Part shown: positions 10,966-24,200 of the stretch, one piece after another
How positions within the stretch are numbered: the first letter of the stretch is position 1
Layout of the letters: each line of letters opens with the position of its first letter
Source of the DNA: Daldinia sp. FL1419
Lineage: Eukaryota; Ascomycota; Sordariomycetes; Xylariales; Hypoxylaceae
Assembly (NCBI GenBank): GCA_025201765.1
Contig: MU623419.1
Location: 110,618-174,617, forward strand
Direction: 5' to 3'
Length of the DNA: 64,000 nucleotides
The notes under the pieces: generated by a model
Databases searched by the model: none
Told to the model about the DNA's origin: nothing
What the model saw: only the letters and a program-made list of their open reading frames with translations
Made by a program: the position numbers and the translations under genes

Positions 10966-12682
10966 CGGCGCTATACGTGCCCAGAGAGCCCGCTCAAGCT
11001 CAGATGGTGCAGCTAGGAATGAATAAAAGTTTCTGGGTATAATATGTAGATGGTATTGAGCGAGCCCATCGTCGCCGTATATATTTCATACAGCTTCATG
11101 CGTCTTACGATATACCTTTCGGATCCGGTAGGGATACCGACTAGGGCACCGTCGCCCGTCTGCGTGGCCTAGGTGACAAGCATGGGCGAGCGGCGCCGCG
11201 CACCAACGAAGTACTACAGTAGCTGCAGATCCTCCATACAAGGCTCAGAAAGTTCAGAAAAATGGCCAGTTCCCAACAGCTCTGCCGACGACCCGCATGC
11301 GAGCACAATATGGCAAGAGCTCTAGCTAGGCCACCCAGAGCTGCAAGGTCACGATAGTCAATATTACAATTAACGATATCATATTCTCACTTTCGCAGGT
11401 AGAGTTAGTATAAACAAGATGATCGGTGGCCATTGGCTAATCTTGATAATCTAGAAGCAGTCTTAAATACCAAGGATTCTTCCTCACAAGAAAGCCCCGG
11501 GCTTGGTAAATATCAGCCCTAGTCGCCCTTCACTCGAGTACGTGGCCGTATCTGCTGGTATGGAATAGAAAATTGATCTTGCCGTCCCGACGAAGCCGTG
11601 AGCGAAAGGTTTGAATTCTTCCCGGACCCTTGCAACTCGGTTGCATTTGGCGGGTAGTCTGGATAAAATGGATCAACGAATAGGACGGATGCTGCTAAGC
11701 TATTACGAGATGAGATCCCCGACGCAGGTAGCGGTAGGGGACTTTTACCCCAGGTACAAACTTCATGAATAATGCACTACAAAGACGGGCCGTGTTCTAG
11801 ATTTACATGGAGCTAAGGTCCTCCTCCGCATTATATCCCTGTGATCTTCGCAGCGATAATGTCGTGGTGCCCAGCACTCTCCCCTGCGCTGCAACGTTAT
11901 AGAAAGTCGAATCTAGGTTGCGATTCGATAGTTCGCCATTAAGAATGCTGATCACCGAGCGAGGACTTCGAGAGTGGCATCGGTAATGCTACGTACATGT
12001 TGCATTCCAGGTCACGAAGGCGAAACGCACCGAATCAAGCGCGTGTCCATGAGACAATTGGGATTGGCTTCGTAAACACGGCATATGAGTTTATCTTATG
12101 CTACCCTTTCGGATACTCTTCATCATAGTTCGAAACAGCCCCTTTTTATGATTGACCTGACTGAACCCAGGTTCTGTCTGGTCAAAGGTGAATCTAAAAT
12201 GGCAAGTCTCGCTAATGAATATAGTAACCAGCAATCTGGATAGGCCCGAAGGTGCTACTCGTCGCATTGCAGGTCAATGCCGTTGAAATCAACATATACA
12301 AGCAACCGTATGCAGATATTCGTAGAGTAGTTCATATAAAAAACATCTTGGCTGCAGAAAGATCCCGTCCATACTTCACCAATCCCGACGAAATGATTGC
12401 TTTTAACCAAATACGGGTGTGGTGTATAAAGTAAAGAGGCTGAATTCAGAAGAGTTCGTCAAGCAAGGAAAACCTTAATGGGCGTATGCAAGCCCGTCGG
12501 AGAGGCGGGTGCCCCTGGACTCGATTCGAACGTGCATGTTGCGTAATCTGCTTCCCGAATATGTAAGGCTATAGTGTTTATATAGGAGGAGGCCGGTCTT
12601 TTTTGCAGTCTAGTGGCATTTTTAATCTCTGGATGGCTTAACGGAATTTGCTGCGTAACTGGCAGCTCAGCTTCACAAGGCA
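10966..12682. other. Intergenic region between divergent genes
   Basis: This 1.7-kb region separates the minus-strand oxidase from the plus-strand rhodopsin-family gene, so it must contain both promoters. A small open frame at 12252-12434 has no family character. A TATA element near 12577 is listed separately. Nothing else is recognisable. Confidence 0.5.
12577..12586 (+). promoter_or_regulatory. Candidate TATA box of the rhodopsin-family gene
   Basis: The sequence tttatatagg lies about 100 bp upstream of ATG 12683 on the same strand, a plausible TATA position for a fungal gene. It is inferred from motif and distance only. Confidence 0.4.
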
Positions 12683-14154
12683 ATGGAGTCTTCTCTATAT
12701 GCGTTTATATCGGACGTGGCGAGACGACAGTCCGCAGAGGGGATTGGGAAGCCTTCTGGGACCGTGACCGACGACTATCCGTATTCACCCCTCCAACATG
12801 GCGGGTTCTTCATACTATTCTTTTTCCCGGCGATCGCTCTTATCGTCGTGGGGCTTAGGGTTTATGGGAGAGTGAGGAGTAGGCAGTTTGGCTGGGGTAA
12901 GTTATTCAGAAGTGAATCAGGATGAAAGCTTTATGGAGCATTTGCTTGCTCTCATTGTTCTGTCGGCTGATGAAATTATGCAGATGACGGCTTAGCATGT
13001 GTTGCTATGGTAAGAAGCGAATATTACTCTTTGATGTATTGCCGCTCATATATGTCAAGATGTTCTCAATAGCAGAGACAGGATGTTCCTACATGGGTAC
13101 GTGCCCAAGTACTAAAATAGGGGTTGAAGCGATGGGTGTGACTAAACCTTCTGTTGCAGCTATGCGAACAGCGTTTCTCGGAGTCCACGTCTACGATATC
13201 CCAGTGACGGCCGATGTCAGCCTCGGAATGTACTGGAACTACGTGATACAGATTTTATATAACCCGATACTTGCGCTCGTCAAGTGCTCCGTATTGACGT
13301 TTCTCCTCCGAATAGGGGGACAAAAACGACAAATCAGATATTCGATTCACGCCCTCAATATATTCACCATTGGATTGATGATCGCAATCTTCGTGACTGT
13401 GATTTTCCAGTGCTCTCCGATCTCATATTTCTGGGAACGTATTAACGATCCGATGATGCCGGGAAAGTGTATCGACACTGGAATATTCTACGTGACAACT
13501 GCGGCGTTAACGATATTCACTGATGTGCTCGTGCTGGCTCTCCCCTTTTGGATTTTTATGGGATTGAAAATGGCGCCCAAGGTTAAGTTCGCAATTATGG
13601 TCGTATTCTTGCTAGGAGCTGTGTAAGTCGTCATACTTGATAGTCAGACGTACTGAAAGCTGACTACTTCTTCCAGGGTTACCGTTGTTAGTGTTCTTCG
13701 GATGCTGTGGATCATAGAGACTTCACTCTATCGGATGAAATTTGATTACTCGTACGATATTCGGTTTACTTATTCCGCCGTCGAAACGAACCTAGCGATA
13801 ATCACGGCGTCGGGACCGGCTTTACGACCCCTGTTTATGGTTTGGTTCCCGCGATTCTTCTCTTCTCTCCGTGGAACAACAGGTCAGAACTACCGTTACA
13901 GAGATAGGCCATACGCGTTAAACGACACGGGTGAAGCCAACAAATCTGCGGGAAACGGTAATAGCTCAAAGGGGGATCACCTCTACGGCACATCGTCCTT
14001 TGCGCTTCGAGATATGAAAAGACGGACAGAGATACGAAGTCACTCGCCGACAACTAGCGAAGAGGAGATTATGACTTACAATGGTATCGTACGGACAACA
14101 GAGGTTGAGATCGAGTTTGTGGCACGGCCACAATCGTCTCATCAGGCGAAATGA
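12683..14154 (+). CDS. Fungal rhodopsin-family 7-TM integral membrane protein
   Basis: Five exons: 12683-12896, 12984-13009, 13060-13096, 13160-13622, 13677-14154 (405 aa). The introns are 87, 50, 63 and 54 nt. Joining them restores the family signature: RVYGRVRSRQFGWDD at the end of TM1, then LACVAM, SYMAMRTAFLGVHVYDIP, and later CSPISYFWERI...GKCID and TNLAIITASGPALRPLF. Seven hydrophobic segments are followed by a Ser/Arg-rich cytosolic tail. This is the large Pezizomycotina family often called 'rhodopsin domain' or PTH11-like membrane protein. Its members are numerous and mostly uncharacterised; some act in host or surface sensing. No CFEM Cys-rich domain is present at the N-terminus. Exon 3 is only 37 nt and its acceptor (tcaag, 13059) is the weakest call in the model. 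Confidence 0.85.
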
Positions 14155-17100
14155 CGGAAGCCCTACTGAGAAGTAATGTAATAATGACAGGGGCAAGGTC
14201 TGGCTACTTTGCCGCGAATAAGGAAAAGGTCCTAAAAACTTACGAAAGGGGTATGGACTTGGTATATAGGGGGCGCTTGACTTTAAGTTATCGTATATAG
14301 TTAGTAAATGGAACACCTAGTAGCAGCTTTGGAATAGCCTAGCAGCGCTATCTAGAGTGAATTTAATATTGCCTTGAATATCTCAAGTCTCTTCACCTTT
14401 TGATGTACTTGACATTATAATCATCGTGTTGAATGTGGATATACCTACACCATATTGAACATGCATATTATTTCCCTACCTAGAAGTAACACGACTATCT
14501 TATGTGCCTAAGGTAAGAGGCAGTTTAGGTGCTTAGTATATTAGTATAGTATCCGCTTGCCTCCGCTGTAGTTGATCCAACCACCTCCCTCATATCTAAC
14601 ACCAAATTATGGTTCCTGCTCGATGGCTTTATCTCATCTCATGAGCTGCGATTGGAGAAGCCTAGAGTCCGACGCCAATAAATACTTTCGAGATCTTAGG
14701 TATTTCAACTATAGTTAGGACAGACTGCACATAGTTAGGTACCTACCTAGGTACTTATTGTCTACAATCCAGTAGCCCTATAGAAAGGGGGTTACGCCTT
14801 GGAATCTTGGAGTGTCGTAACAAAATGCCAATTTACGGGGACGGGGACAACTGAGTTACGGACGTTATTGAAATTTCGTATGATGATAAGTATTCTAAGG
14901 AAAGGAAAAGTGTAGGTATATAATTAAAATTTAATAAGGAAAAGCAAGATGTTGCTTAACTAGGTACCTAGGTAGGTAGGTATATTCAAACTATCTTGGC
15001 CTTACAGGAGGCGTTAACACCTTGTCACCCCCATACCCCCCCTATTTGCTTTCCTATTAGATGTCTTCCCTAATATCGATCGTTTGTCGTGGTAAATATA
15101 TTTTATTGTATCGCCTATATTACCATCTAAGCATATCTTTCGAGATACAGCCAATACCTCTTTAATAACATGTACCTGATATTATGTAGCTTAAGCGACA
15201 ATAATATTCCATTGAGCGACCCTTAAAAAGCTTCATGTAGGTACTTAGAGCATCGAAACAGATAGAAGGCATAGGTTTCTTCGCGTGTGAACGGGCTTGT
15301 ACAGGTACCTACATCGAGTAGGTACTTAGGTATCTACCAAAGCCCTCGCACGCCACCAAAACCACGGCTACGATCGTCGACATAGACGGCTCTTACTGGC
15401 AGCCTCACTAGCTATGTACCTCGAATATGGCATCATACGCGATCTTCAACTTGCATAACGCCAACGACAACAAAGCAAGCCCAAGATCCCCCAAGAAGAA
15501 AACTAAATAAGCGCTAGTAGGGCAGCCACAGTGCCATTCATGACCAAAGAATTGCGTAAGCCCCTCAGATGCTCGTGATGACATGTCTCACTCCCATCCA
15601 TCGTCTCCTGTCGATCACCAGGTAAATCACGTGGCCGTCACCAAGGATCCTGACCTATCGTATAGCGTTTTCCCTGCATAATGAACTCTTGTCGCCGAAG
15701 TTTTCCAATTCCAATGAATTTTTTTTTCTTTTTCCAAATCGATACTATTACGCATGCACAACCCAGCTTCTGACCGTCTCCAACCAAACCCCGACGAACC
15801 CCAGAGAAAAGGGGACCCGGACACCCCTCCGGCTACGTGTTCCTCAGGCACGGGACCGCGCCTCGGTACGAACCGGGTGGGGTGGGGTTTCCTCCCGCGG
15901 CAAGGTGTAAGTCGCCGATACGCTCCCGAAGCTGTCATTCCCGCCTTGCAATTTCCTGCGCTGCCCTTTTGCTCTTTTTTTCTTTTCTTTTTTAATTGCC
16001 TATTTACTTTTCTCTCGCATTTCCCACCTGACGTATTGCCCGAGCGAACGGCCGGCCCAAACATAATCTCCCCCTATTCCAAGGGGGTTACGCAGAACGA
16101 AACTGCACTTGGGCAAATTGGGCTTGACCGGGCTGCGACGGTAGCAGCCAGCCACTCAGCGGTGCCTCGCGGGGCAGAAGGGCCGCGAGCCCCAGCGCGG
16201 CAGTCGTCGGCTTTGGGCCCTCGCGTTCCACGGCCCCGGAGCGATTGGAGCTATTGGCGCTGCTTCAACTTGCGTGGGATGCCCTCGGTGCCTGCTTCCG
16301 GCCGGAGCGAGGGGGGCGTCGGCCTATCTGACGCTGTCTGTCTGACTGCTTGTGCGAGGACACCGCTGAGAAACGCTGGGGACGCGGGGTGAGCTCCGGT
16401 CTTCGGTCCCTCCACTCAAGTCGTTCCAACGGAAACACAAAAACGACGCTCGCTGCGCCCTGAGCTCATGCGGCCTTGTCCAAAAACCGCGAAGGCCCCC
16501 ATTCGTATTTGGGATTACAGGCTATTCGAGGGGACACGAGAGCCTGAGCCCGAGGCGGGCAAGGAGTGGTCTTTACGTAACTGGGCAATTAACCCAGTAA
16601 AGTCCGGGGTAAGGCTCTCTTCTCTCACATTCTCTCGCTCTCCTAGCGTAGATGCCGAGCCAAGATACGAATCCCGTCTTATGCTCGTGATAACTGCTAG
16701 CTCTGGTGATCTTCAGGATCTAGTGGGCCCGCGATGCTACGTCGATGAATGCATGTTTTGACGTCGTCCAACTACACCACTGCGTTCTTTCTCCGCCTCT
16801 TGTGGGCCCTGCCCTGCCTTGCTTGCGCTTCGCTGGCGAACCTGAGTGAATACGGGAAGGGCAAAGAATGGCATGCTCCCATGGGAAAGTGACGATAGGT
16901 ATCTTCAAGTACAGTACCGCCCGCCCTGCTAAATCACCGCCATTTCCCAGGTTTCCGATTTATAAATTGCGGTTATATTTGCCAAGTAGCTAGCTAGCCT
17001 TCAACTACGTCACTCTGGCGAGGATAGTTCAGTTTCCACCACATGTTCCCATGCTTCCCCATGCTTTTGTGCTCGTGCCTATAGCTCCTCGTCCCGACCC

Positions 17101-17979
17101 GCACCCACACCATGCAAAGCGGAGAAATCTCCGGATCCCTATGATTGGTGTTCTTATAGAGCGGTGAAGGAACTCCCAGTATGTATTTCCCCCGCCAAAT
17201 CCTCGCCTGCGAGAAGCCCTATTTGGCACTGTCGGCGGATCTGCCGTCGTCGAGATCAGGTAGGCACACCGGCGATCCCTCTACGGTTCGTGGAGTGGAC
17301 GCGAGAATGCATCCTGCCGCTCGTGCCGCCGAAGATGAAGGAGGAGTGCCGCGCGTTATTTTGTAACATGTAGGTAGGCCCGTAGGCGTGTACTGTAGGC
17401 ATGTAGGTACGAACATGCGTATAATGTGGAATTGCAAGTGTTGTTGGATAAGCTAGGCAGGCTGGTTTAGGCCCCTGTCTTATGGCTCCCCCGGAACCAG
17501 AGTTGAATGCTGGCGGACCTTGATAGCCTAGATAAGTTAGGAGCTCCGAGAACAAGTTAAAAAAAGAAGCCGGTGGTGTTTAGAAACAATATCGCAATCC
17601 CGAGGACACGGAGTCGTTGTTATCGGTAGCGAAGATTAGGATTGTATGTCGTTATACGTACATGATGCACAGCACGATCGAGGCAACTTGAAGAAAGCGG
17701 GACGTGGGAATCCTGCATGGATTCTACCGTATTATACCGTACGATGTAGCTGGTACTTGGGCTGTCTGTACGCCGAACAGTCCGTGTTTCCCCTTCGCTG
17801 CACAAAGCTCCTACCCACCCTGTGCCCTCTATTGGGTCTCTAGCCTATTCCAAGTAATGTAGGTAGACGACAGGAAGCCCTAACTCGAGGGTTGGATATT
17901 GCTAGGTATGGCTGCGGAGGGCAGGATATAGATTCCTTTCGAGGACAAAACAGGACCCGAGAAGGAAGAAAGACGCGGA

Positions 17980-18022
17980 CGCGAAGCGAAGCGAAGTGAA
18001 ACGGAACGGAACGGAACGAAAA
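17980..18022. repeat. 5-bp microsatellite tract (gcgaa then ggaac units)
   Basis: Consecutive gcgaa copies pass into ggaac copies over about 40 bp of non-coding DNA. Confidence 0.7.
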
Positions 18023-18710
18023 CAGGATCAGGGGAAAAAGGCAGACAGCATGGATTGTCCACACCTTAGAAGAAGTGTGTGCTATTTCGTATGTTCCGCC
18101 ATCCCGCGCCATCTAGCAAAAGCCGCATACGTACCTATCGCAACTCGCGGTACAACGTACGGCTGATCGATCCTGCAAGTCTTTTTCTGACAGCCAAAGT
18201 AGGCTGCCAGCTAGCCATGCGATGCGATAGCGTGAGCCATCTGCTTCCCCCATATGCTAGCGTCGATGGGGCGCTCGTCCATCTCACTTACCTAGATGTG
18301 ATATATGGTGTATGTATGTACTGAACCCCCGCGTGTTCGGCGCTCACGTCACCGCCAAGGTTTCGACGCGAACAGGAGGGTGAGAAAGCAATGCCCGGGA
18401 ACGGGGTTTCAGGACCCGACAGCATGGTAAGGCTGTTCGCGAGGATTTGACAGGCTTGGGATCGAAGATCATTGGACGCCTGGATATGCGGTTCGTAAGC
18501 GGCTCGTCATCACTCGCTTGCATGCGTAGCCCTGCCCTATCCTTCCAGTCCAGTGGGATGGAACGCGGGGGGGTGTCAGGGAAGCACGTCCCGCCAGCCC
18601 GCATCGTCTACCAATAAGGCGGGGGAGTCAGTCTCGTTTGGGTAAGAAGGAATGTGATGAGAGTTCCGCCTCGTGCATTTGCATGAAGCAAGCCGCAGCA
18701 ACAATAGGCA

Positions 18711-18765
18711 TGCCGGGCGTGCTGGGCGTGCTGGGCACGCTGCTAGACATGCCAGACACGCTGTA
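18711..18765. repeat. Imperfect gtgctgggc minisatellite
   Basis: About five degenerate copies of a 9-10 bp unit related to gtgctgggc / acgctg lie in tandem in non-coding DNA. Confidence 0.6.
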
Positions 18766-20041
18766 AGTGATAGCCACGGGGGCTTCTGTTGCAGCTGAAT
18801 GTGGTACTTGTCTCCATCTCCATATTCCATATTCCCTTTCGCCCTTTTCCTCGCTTCGCTTCCAAGGACATGGGATTCTTGTCGGCAGCTGCTGAAAGCT
18901 GAGAGACGCGTTTTATTTCCTCCCCCCTCCCCCTGTCTCCTTTCTCCCTTTCGTTGCTACCCACACCCCACTGCTTCTGCGTTGGGTACTATAATACGAC
19001 GTAGGCAATTCGTCCACGACGCAAGCTACCAGGTAGGTATATACATACGTAGGTTAGGCATGTACTTATCTATATCGGGGGTCTGCATCTGCTTCGTTTG
19101 GGTATTGCACATGCTACTTCTTACGCGAGTGTTATACGTATGCTGTATATACACAGCTGGAGTATGTAGTCCGCATTATCCGTCTCTTACATAGTACCTC
19201 TATATCCTTACATGTATCCTCATAGGGACGAGAAGGGGTTTGGTGAGTAAGCCAAGTTTTCGGAGCCAACTTCCTTGGAAGCTTCCAAGCGTCAGCAACT
19301 GGAAGGCTGAGCTGACGGTGACTTACCGTTTCCAGGAAGTCTGGCCGGTAATAACGCAGCTACTAATTCGCGCCCCATCTGCGACAGGTTCAAAACGCCA
19401 ACAACTTCAAGCATTTACCTTGAAAAGTAGCTAGAGTAGGATCTGCTATCCGGGTCTACCCTCTGGGTAAACCTTTCGACTTCATCCATGGACCCGTGGG
19501 TCCCATAGTTACGGTGAACTGCCGCGGGTAACTAACTCAAGTGATTAATATCCCGCAGTTCCAGCAGCCTGCCTAGTACAGTAGCCACATATGCTACCTA
19601 GACGTTAGATCAGATCATATTCGGGGATCATACTCGGGGCTGCTAGATTGGGCGATCCACGGGACCGAACGCGTCGCGCGAGCATACTGGGCTATATGCT
19701 GTAGGCTGTTATGCCGTATGGGTATAGGCTTGGGTACGGACTTCTGGGTGGAACATATGGCATGGCATGTATGAGCTGTATGTCAGACCGAGGGAGGGGG
19801 ACTGCATTGCGTAAAACATACAATGCAAGGTATCTATGCATACTGTACACACTCGTTCCGCATATTCCCAGGTCCCGAGGATGAGGTTCGCCCGAAACGG
19901 CAAATAAGACCCAATCGAGGCTGAACAACAAGGTCTGAGGAACCCAACAAACCCAGTATACTCCGTAGAGTTGCATTATTTCCGAGACCCAAGCCAACCG
20001 AGTCCGTGGTCTGGGCAAACCTATGAGAACATGCCATGGAC

Positions 20042-20100
20042 AAGACGGGCAAGACGGGGCAAGACGGAGCAAGACGGGCAAGATGGGCAAGATGAGCAAG
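20042..20100. repeat. Imperfect 9-10 bp minisatellite (gacgggcaa-type)
   Basis: About six units of gacgggcaa with point differences lie back to back, drifting toward gatgagcaa at the right end. Confidence 0.75.
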
Positions 20101-21248
20101 GTGTGCTTACGCGCCACGACCCATAATGGACAAACTCCTGCCCTATTTGGCAGTCGGTTGCATTAAATAAGCAGCCACTCCGAAGCCTCTGTGCAGTCTA
20201 TCGATTCTAGCTCGTAGTCAGCAGTTAGTTTGCAATAATTTCCAACGTTTTAGTGGACAATAGATATCACCAAGACAAGACGATAGTCTACTATCACAAA
20301 TGATAGAGTATAGAAAGTATGTCGAAAGCCATCCATGATAATAATCATGACCAAGCAGGACACGATAGAGCAAAAAAGACACGGGAATACCAATAAATAA
20401 TAATAGGCACGGAAACAAGCACGGACACAACCAAAAAAATTTAATGCAACTTGTGTAATTCGGAATCGCTGTGGATCCAGTACATAGTGTGCAGCGCGAG
20501 CCACAGGTATTGTTTATCTGAGTTCATGCAAATGCGAGCCGACATGCCAATGCTAGTTAAAGAAGAACCTGCTGGGGAGAAATGGAGTGTCGAAGTGAAA
20601 ACTTGATGCGCATCGATTGATATCAAGAACCGCCCGCCACCGAAACCCCCAAGCCCCCTGGGTAAGATATATGAATCTTTCACCTGGAATTGATCCTTCT
20701 TTGTGCTGCTGGTCCATCGCGACCCTGCGCCTCAGCTTGCACCACAAGTCCTGCTCGTAAAAGCGAATGCAAATGTGTAAGTCCAATAGAATGCTCTGGA
20801 TAGTGTCCTCATCACTAAGAAAAGTCGTCATAAAAACCCCCTTACCAAAAATAAACACCTTTGACCCGAATGCTACCGTCCGTGTGAAAACAAAGGAGCG
20901 ATTTTTTTTTTGTCATTTCCCAGATCTATCTTGAAATTGCCCTTCAACACCAATGATATGCCCTTCTCGCCAATTCCTTGTGTTCCCGAGACACCGCTCA
21001 GAGAGAACACTTCGAGTCGACGATTGATATGGAACGCCCTCGAAAAATGCAAAACCAGATCGTAAAAATGCGCTTATGGCCGTGCTACGCCGCCTCCCTT
21101 TTGAGAGTATGTAATCCGATAAGGGTATTCGCTACAGATTTAAACCAAATTGAAAAATCGTCGAGACTGGGGTTGTTAACTCAAATAAAAGATGTACAAG
21201 TACAAGATGATTCGAAGCTGGATCCACTTAAAGATATATGTGTTCGAA

Positions 21249-24200
21249 TCAAATGAAATGTTGTTGCGAGGTGTCACCGTCGACACTACTCTTTTCAAAA
21301 CTTGATTTGGTGCTGTTTGCTGTGGATCTGTTAAAGACATTTCGGCCGATATGTTTTAACTTGCCGACGGCGGCCTCGCCACCATTGCTTCCACATGCTT
21401 TTGCTACGTAGACGCTAGTTGTAGGGTCGACTTTTATACGGCAGAATAGAGTTGAGAAGAGGTATTGATCTCCGTTAGAATCCAACAACGGCAAGGTTCG
21501 ATAACCCTGCTTAAGACTATCGAGCTTTGCCGTGTATGTGGCAATAGTGGCGTTGCGACCAGAAGAGTAATCGCCGTCAGTAGAGAGCCTAACGCTGAAC
21601 CTGACGAAAAGCAACTCTGGGTGCTTGGTCGTGACATTAAAGTGTGCCTTGTGATTAAAAACGGGATTGAACCCGTTTTCTTTGACGATGGGCGTAGTCG
21701 ACTTGAGTGGAGTGTCCGTAAGGATGGGTATGCCCGCCATGCTATCGTGCTTGTCTCGCTTATCGTTAGTGTGGAAAATCTCGATCTCGACGTACGGATC
21801 AAGAGTACGATTGGAACCTAGGCCCGAAGGACGCATGAGTTGTTGCGCTGAGATGACATTGATGTCAAAGGACATGTTTTGGCGTTCTAATTTTCCGATA
21901 GCTTCCACAGGAAGACCGTCGGGGAGTATGCGTATCTCGCGCATCGACGCGGGCTTCAAGACATAGCCAGATTGATCAGTGCCTCCGTCAAACATGGCTT
22001 GATTGAGCTGCATGCCAAGGTCGAAAGTTTGCCAGTTGAGCGCAGCCATCTGCACGCCTCTGCGCCAGTACATCATGGGGTTAAAATTGTCGGAAGCTAA
22101 GCGTGAGTATTGGGGGTACACGCGCATCATATAGCGCATGTTATGGCGGGCCAAAGCCAACTTCGAATCTGATGCTTTGGAATGCTTCCTAAACGTGCCT
22201 TCCATAAAGGACAGAATATGGTTGCTCTTCTTGCATTCCGCCGATTCGAAGCCGTGGAACTTGACACCACTACAGTAGACACCAAGCTCACCCAAACTCT
22301 TTACGATCTTGCTCGTCTTACGCTTACCGCGCTTCTCTTCTTCGCTATCGCATTCGCTGGTGCTGCTACTAACCGTGTCATGCACCTCGCCCTCGTTAAT
22401 GGTATCCACACGCTTTGCTGTTACACCGCGTCGGGGCTGAGCAGCGGGACCAAGTAAAGGACTCGATAAAAATTGAGATGGGATAGAAGCATTATCAGAA
22501 GATACCGGCTTTGCGAAGGGAGATGTTAGGCTATTCCCGCGTCGACGGCCTGTGCTGGGCTCACGTGTGGCGCTTCGATGTGTCCCTTTTACCTTGATCA
22601 AGATCCTTTCTTTTAGTTCCGAGGGCGTCGGGAGCGTAGTCGAGGATGGGTCCAAAGGTTCAGTGACAAGACGAGGACCAAATATTTCCTTCATAATCTC
22701 GGCCATAACCTCTTGCTGTGGCGCATTGCAGTGAACTTCGAGCGACACCCAGAGAGGAAAGTGGCTCATAACAAAGGCGTACTTATTAACAGTGTTAATT
22801 ACCTCACGGAATGAGATAGCATTCGTCATAGCATATCCATGCTTAACTATTGGTTGACCATCAGCTCCATCCCAGCAGTCGATTTCAACACTACGACAAC
22901 CACGGACAAGAGTCGAAATATAACCCTCAATAGAGGCGACATCCGCTATTTGACGGCCAACTAGGTAGGTGTTATGAGAACTGGAAATGAAATATTCGTT
23001 GAAAGGTCGGTCGAGGGAGTACTCGGATGGCGCGCGCACAAGCGGGAAGTTATCCTTTGATGTTAGATAGGCTGCGAAGGCTTGCTCGCTCATTGTGGCC
23101 GAGTCCTTATCAAGGCGCTGAAACGATGCCGTCTCCGTCCTGGACCCGCCAACCCGGCGAGCCCAGCGAAGGAACTTATTCTCCCAGAAGCTGGGGTTGC
23201 TATCGACGTCTTCGCACTGCTCGTCCCGTATGAACCGTAAAAACTCTGCGAAGGTCATTCCCTTCTCTGTATCAGAGACCAGCTTGGGATACAGCAGTCG
23301 GATATCTTCTCTTCGTTTCATCTCGCGAACAAATACCTGGAACTCGGAAAAGTTTAGTCGGCTTGACCTAGTGGTGTCAGCAACGTTGAATTTAGCACGA
23401 AGGTCCGCCCGACTTAAGTGGATATGAAGGTTCCTGCAAACGCGTTCAACTCCATTGAAATCCATTTCCTCTTGAGCGGGTGAGTGCTGCTTGTTCTCAA
23501 ACTGCTTCGTCATCTCACCGTTCCAATAGGCCCGGATGGCACTGTCATTGAACGCCATCAACGAAGCCATATGTGACTCTCGATGCTTTGATATCAAATC
23601 TAGGGCATTGACCCAATGGGCAAATGTCTCCTCATCTTCGGCGATCAAGTGCATCGTCTTGCTTCTAGACTTGTCCGGGACCGCGTAGAAGATAGTAAAG
23701 AAGCGACCTTCTTCCGATTCGGGAACACCATAGTCAATCCGATATTGCCGGATATCGGAACCTATTCTAACCTCCTTGATGTCGTCGATATAGATGCACT
23801 TAGTGGAACGACCTTTCTCCCAAATTACCTTACCGGCAGCTGCCTCGAGAACAAAGAATAGCCGCTTGGGCTTTTTCTTAGATATTTTATTAAGATAGGT
23901 CCCTTTCACTAATGCCATGGGCACGACAGGCCCGGTAGGAACATCTGTAAACGATGCAGAGCCCGCCAGCGACGGGGCAGCACTTCCTGAAGAGAAGTCC
24001 CGGACCATACTTTCGGCGCCATAGAGCGAGGTCAGGTCCATCTCGTCATGATACTCGTCATCGGAATCCGTCAGCAGAACAGTGTCCACCGCAGGGGCCG
24101 TGTTGGTACTGTCACTCCTACGCCGAAGGATTCCCGGACCTATACTTCCTTCCCGTCTCATGGGTGCCGCCGCTGACTGACGTCGGGTCCTGCTGGCAAA

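Larger units (their letters stand above)
14155..21248. other. Gene-poor region, about 7.1 kb
   Basis: No protein family is recognisable on either strand. The region holds CCTAGG/GGTACC-rich palindromic patches (14741-14760, 14963-14985, 15298-15335), a GC-rich stretch (about 15,750-16,480) and several short tandem repeats (17,980-18,022; 18,711-18,765; 20,042-20,100). Open frames such as 15754-16392 look compositional rather than coding. Confidence 0.5.

Noticed and set aside
12500..12550. B-box-like gttcgaatcg on the minus strand
   Set aside because: T stem pairs poorly and no A box or acceptor stem is present.
15754..16392. 212-codon open frame on + (and a 145-codon one opposite)
   Set aside because: Lies in a GC-rich stretch where stops are rare; the sequence is low-complexity with a Phe-rich run from a T tract and no family motif.
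16680..16800. tRNA-like A box on the minus strand (tggtgtagttgg)
   Set aside because: No acceptable B box or T arm follows, and no cloverleaf can be closed.
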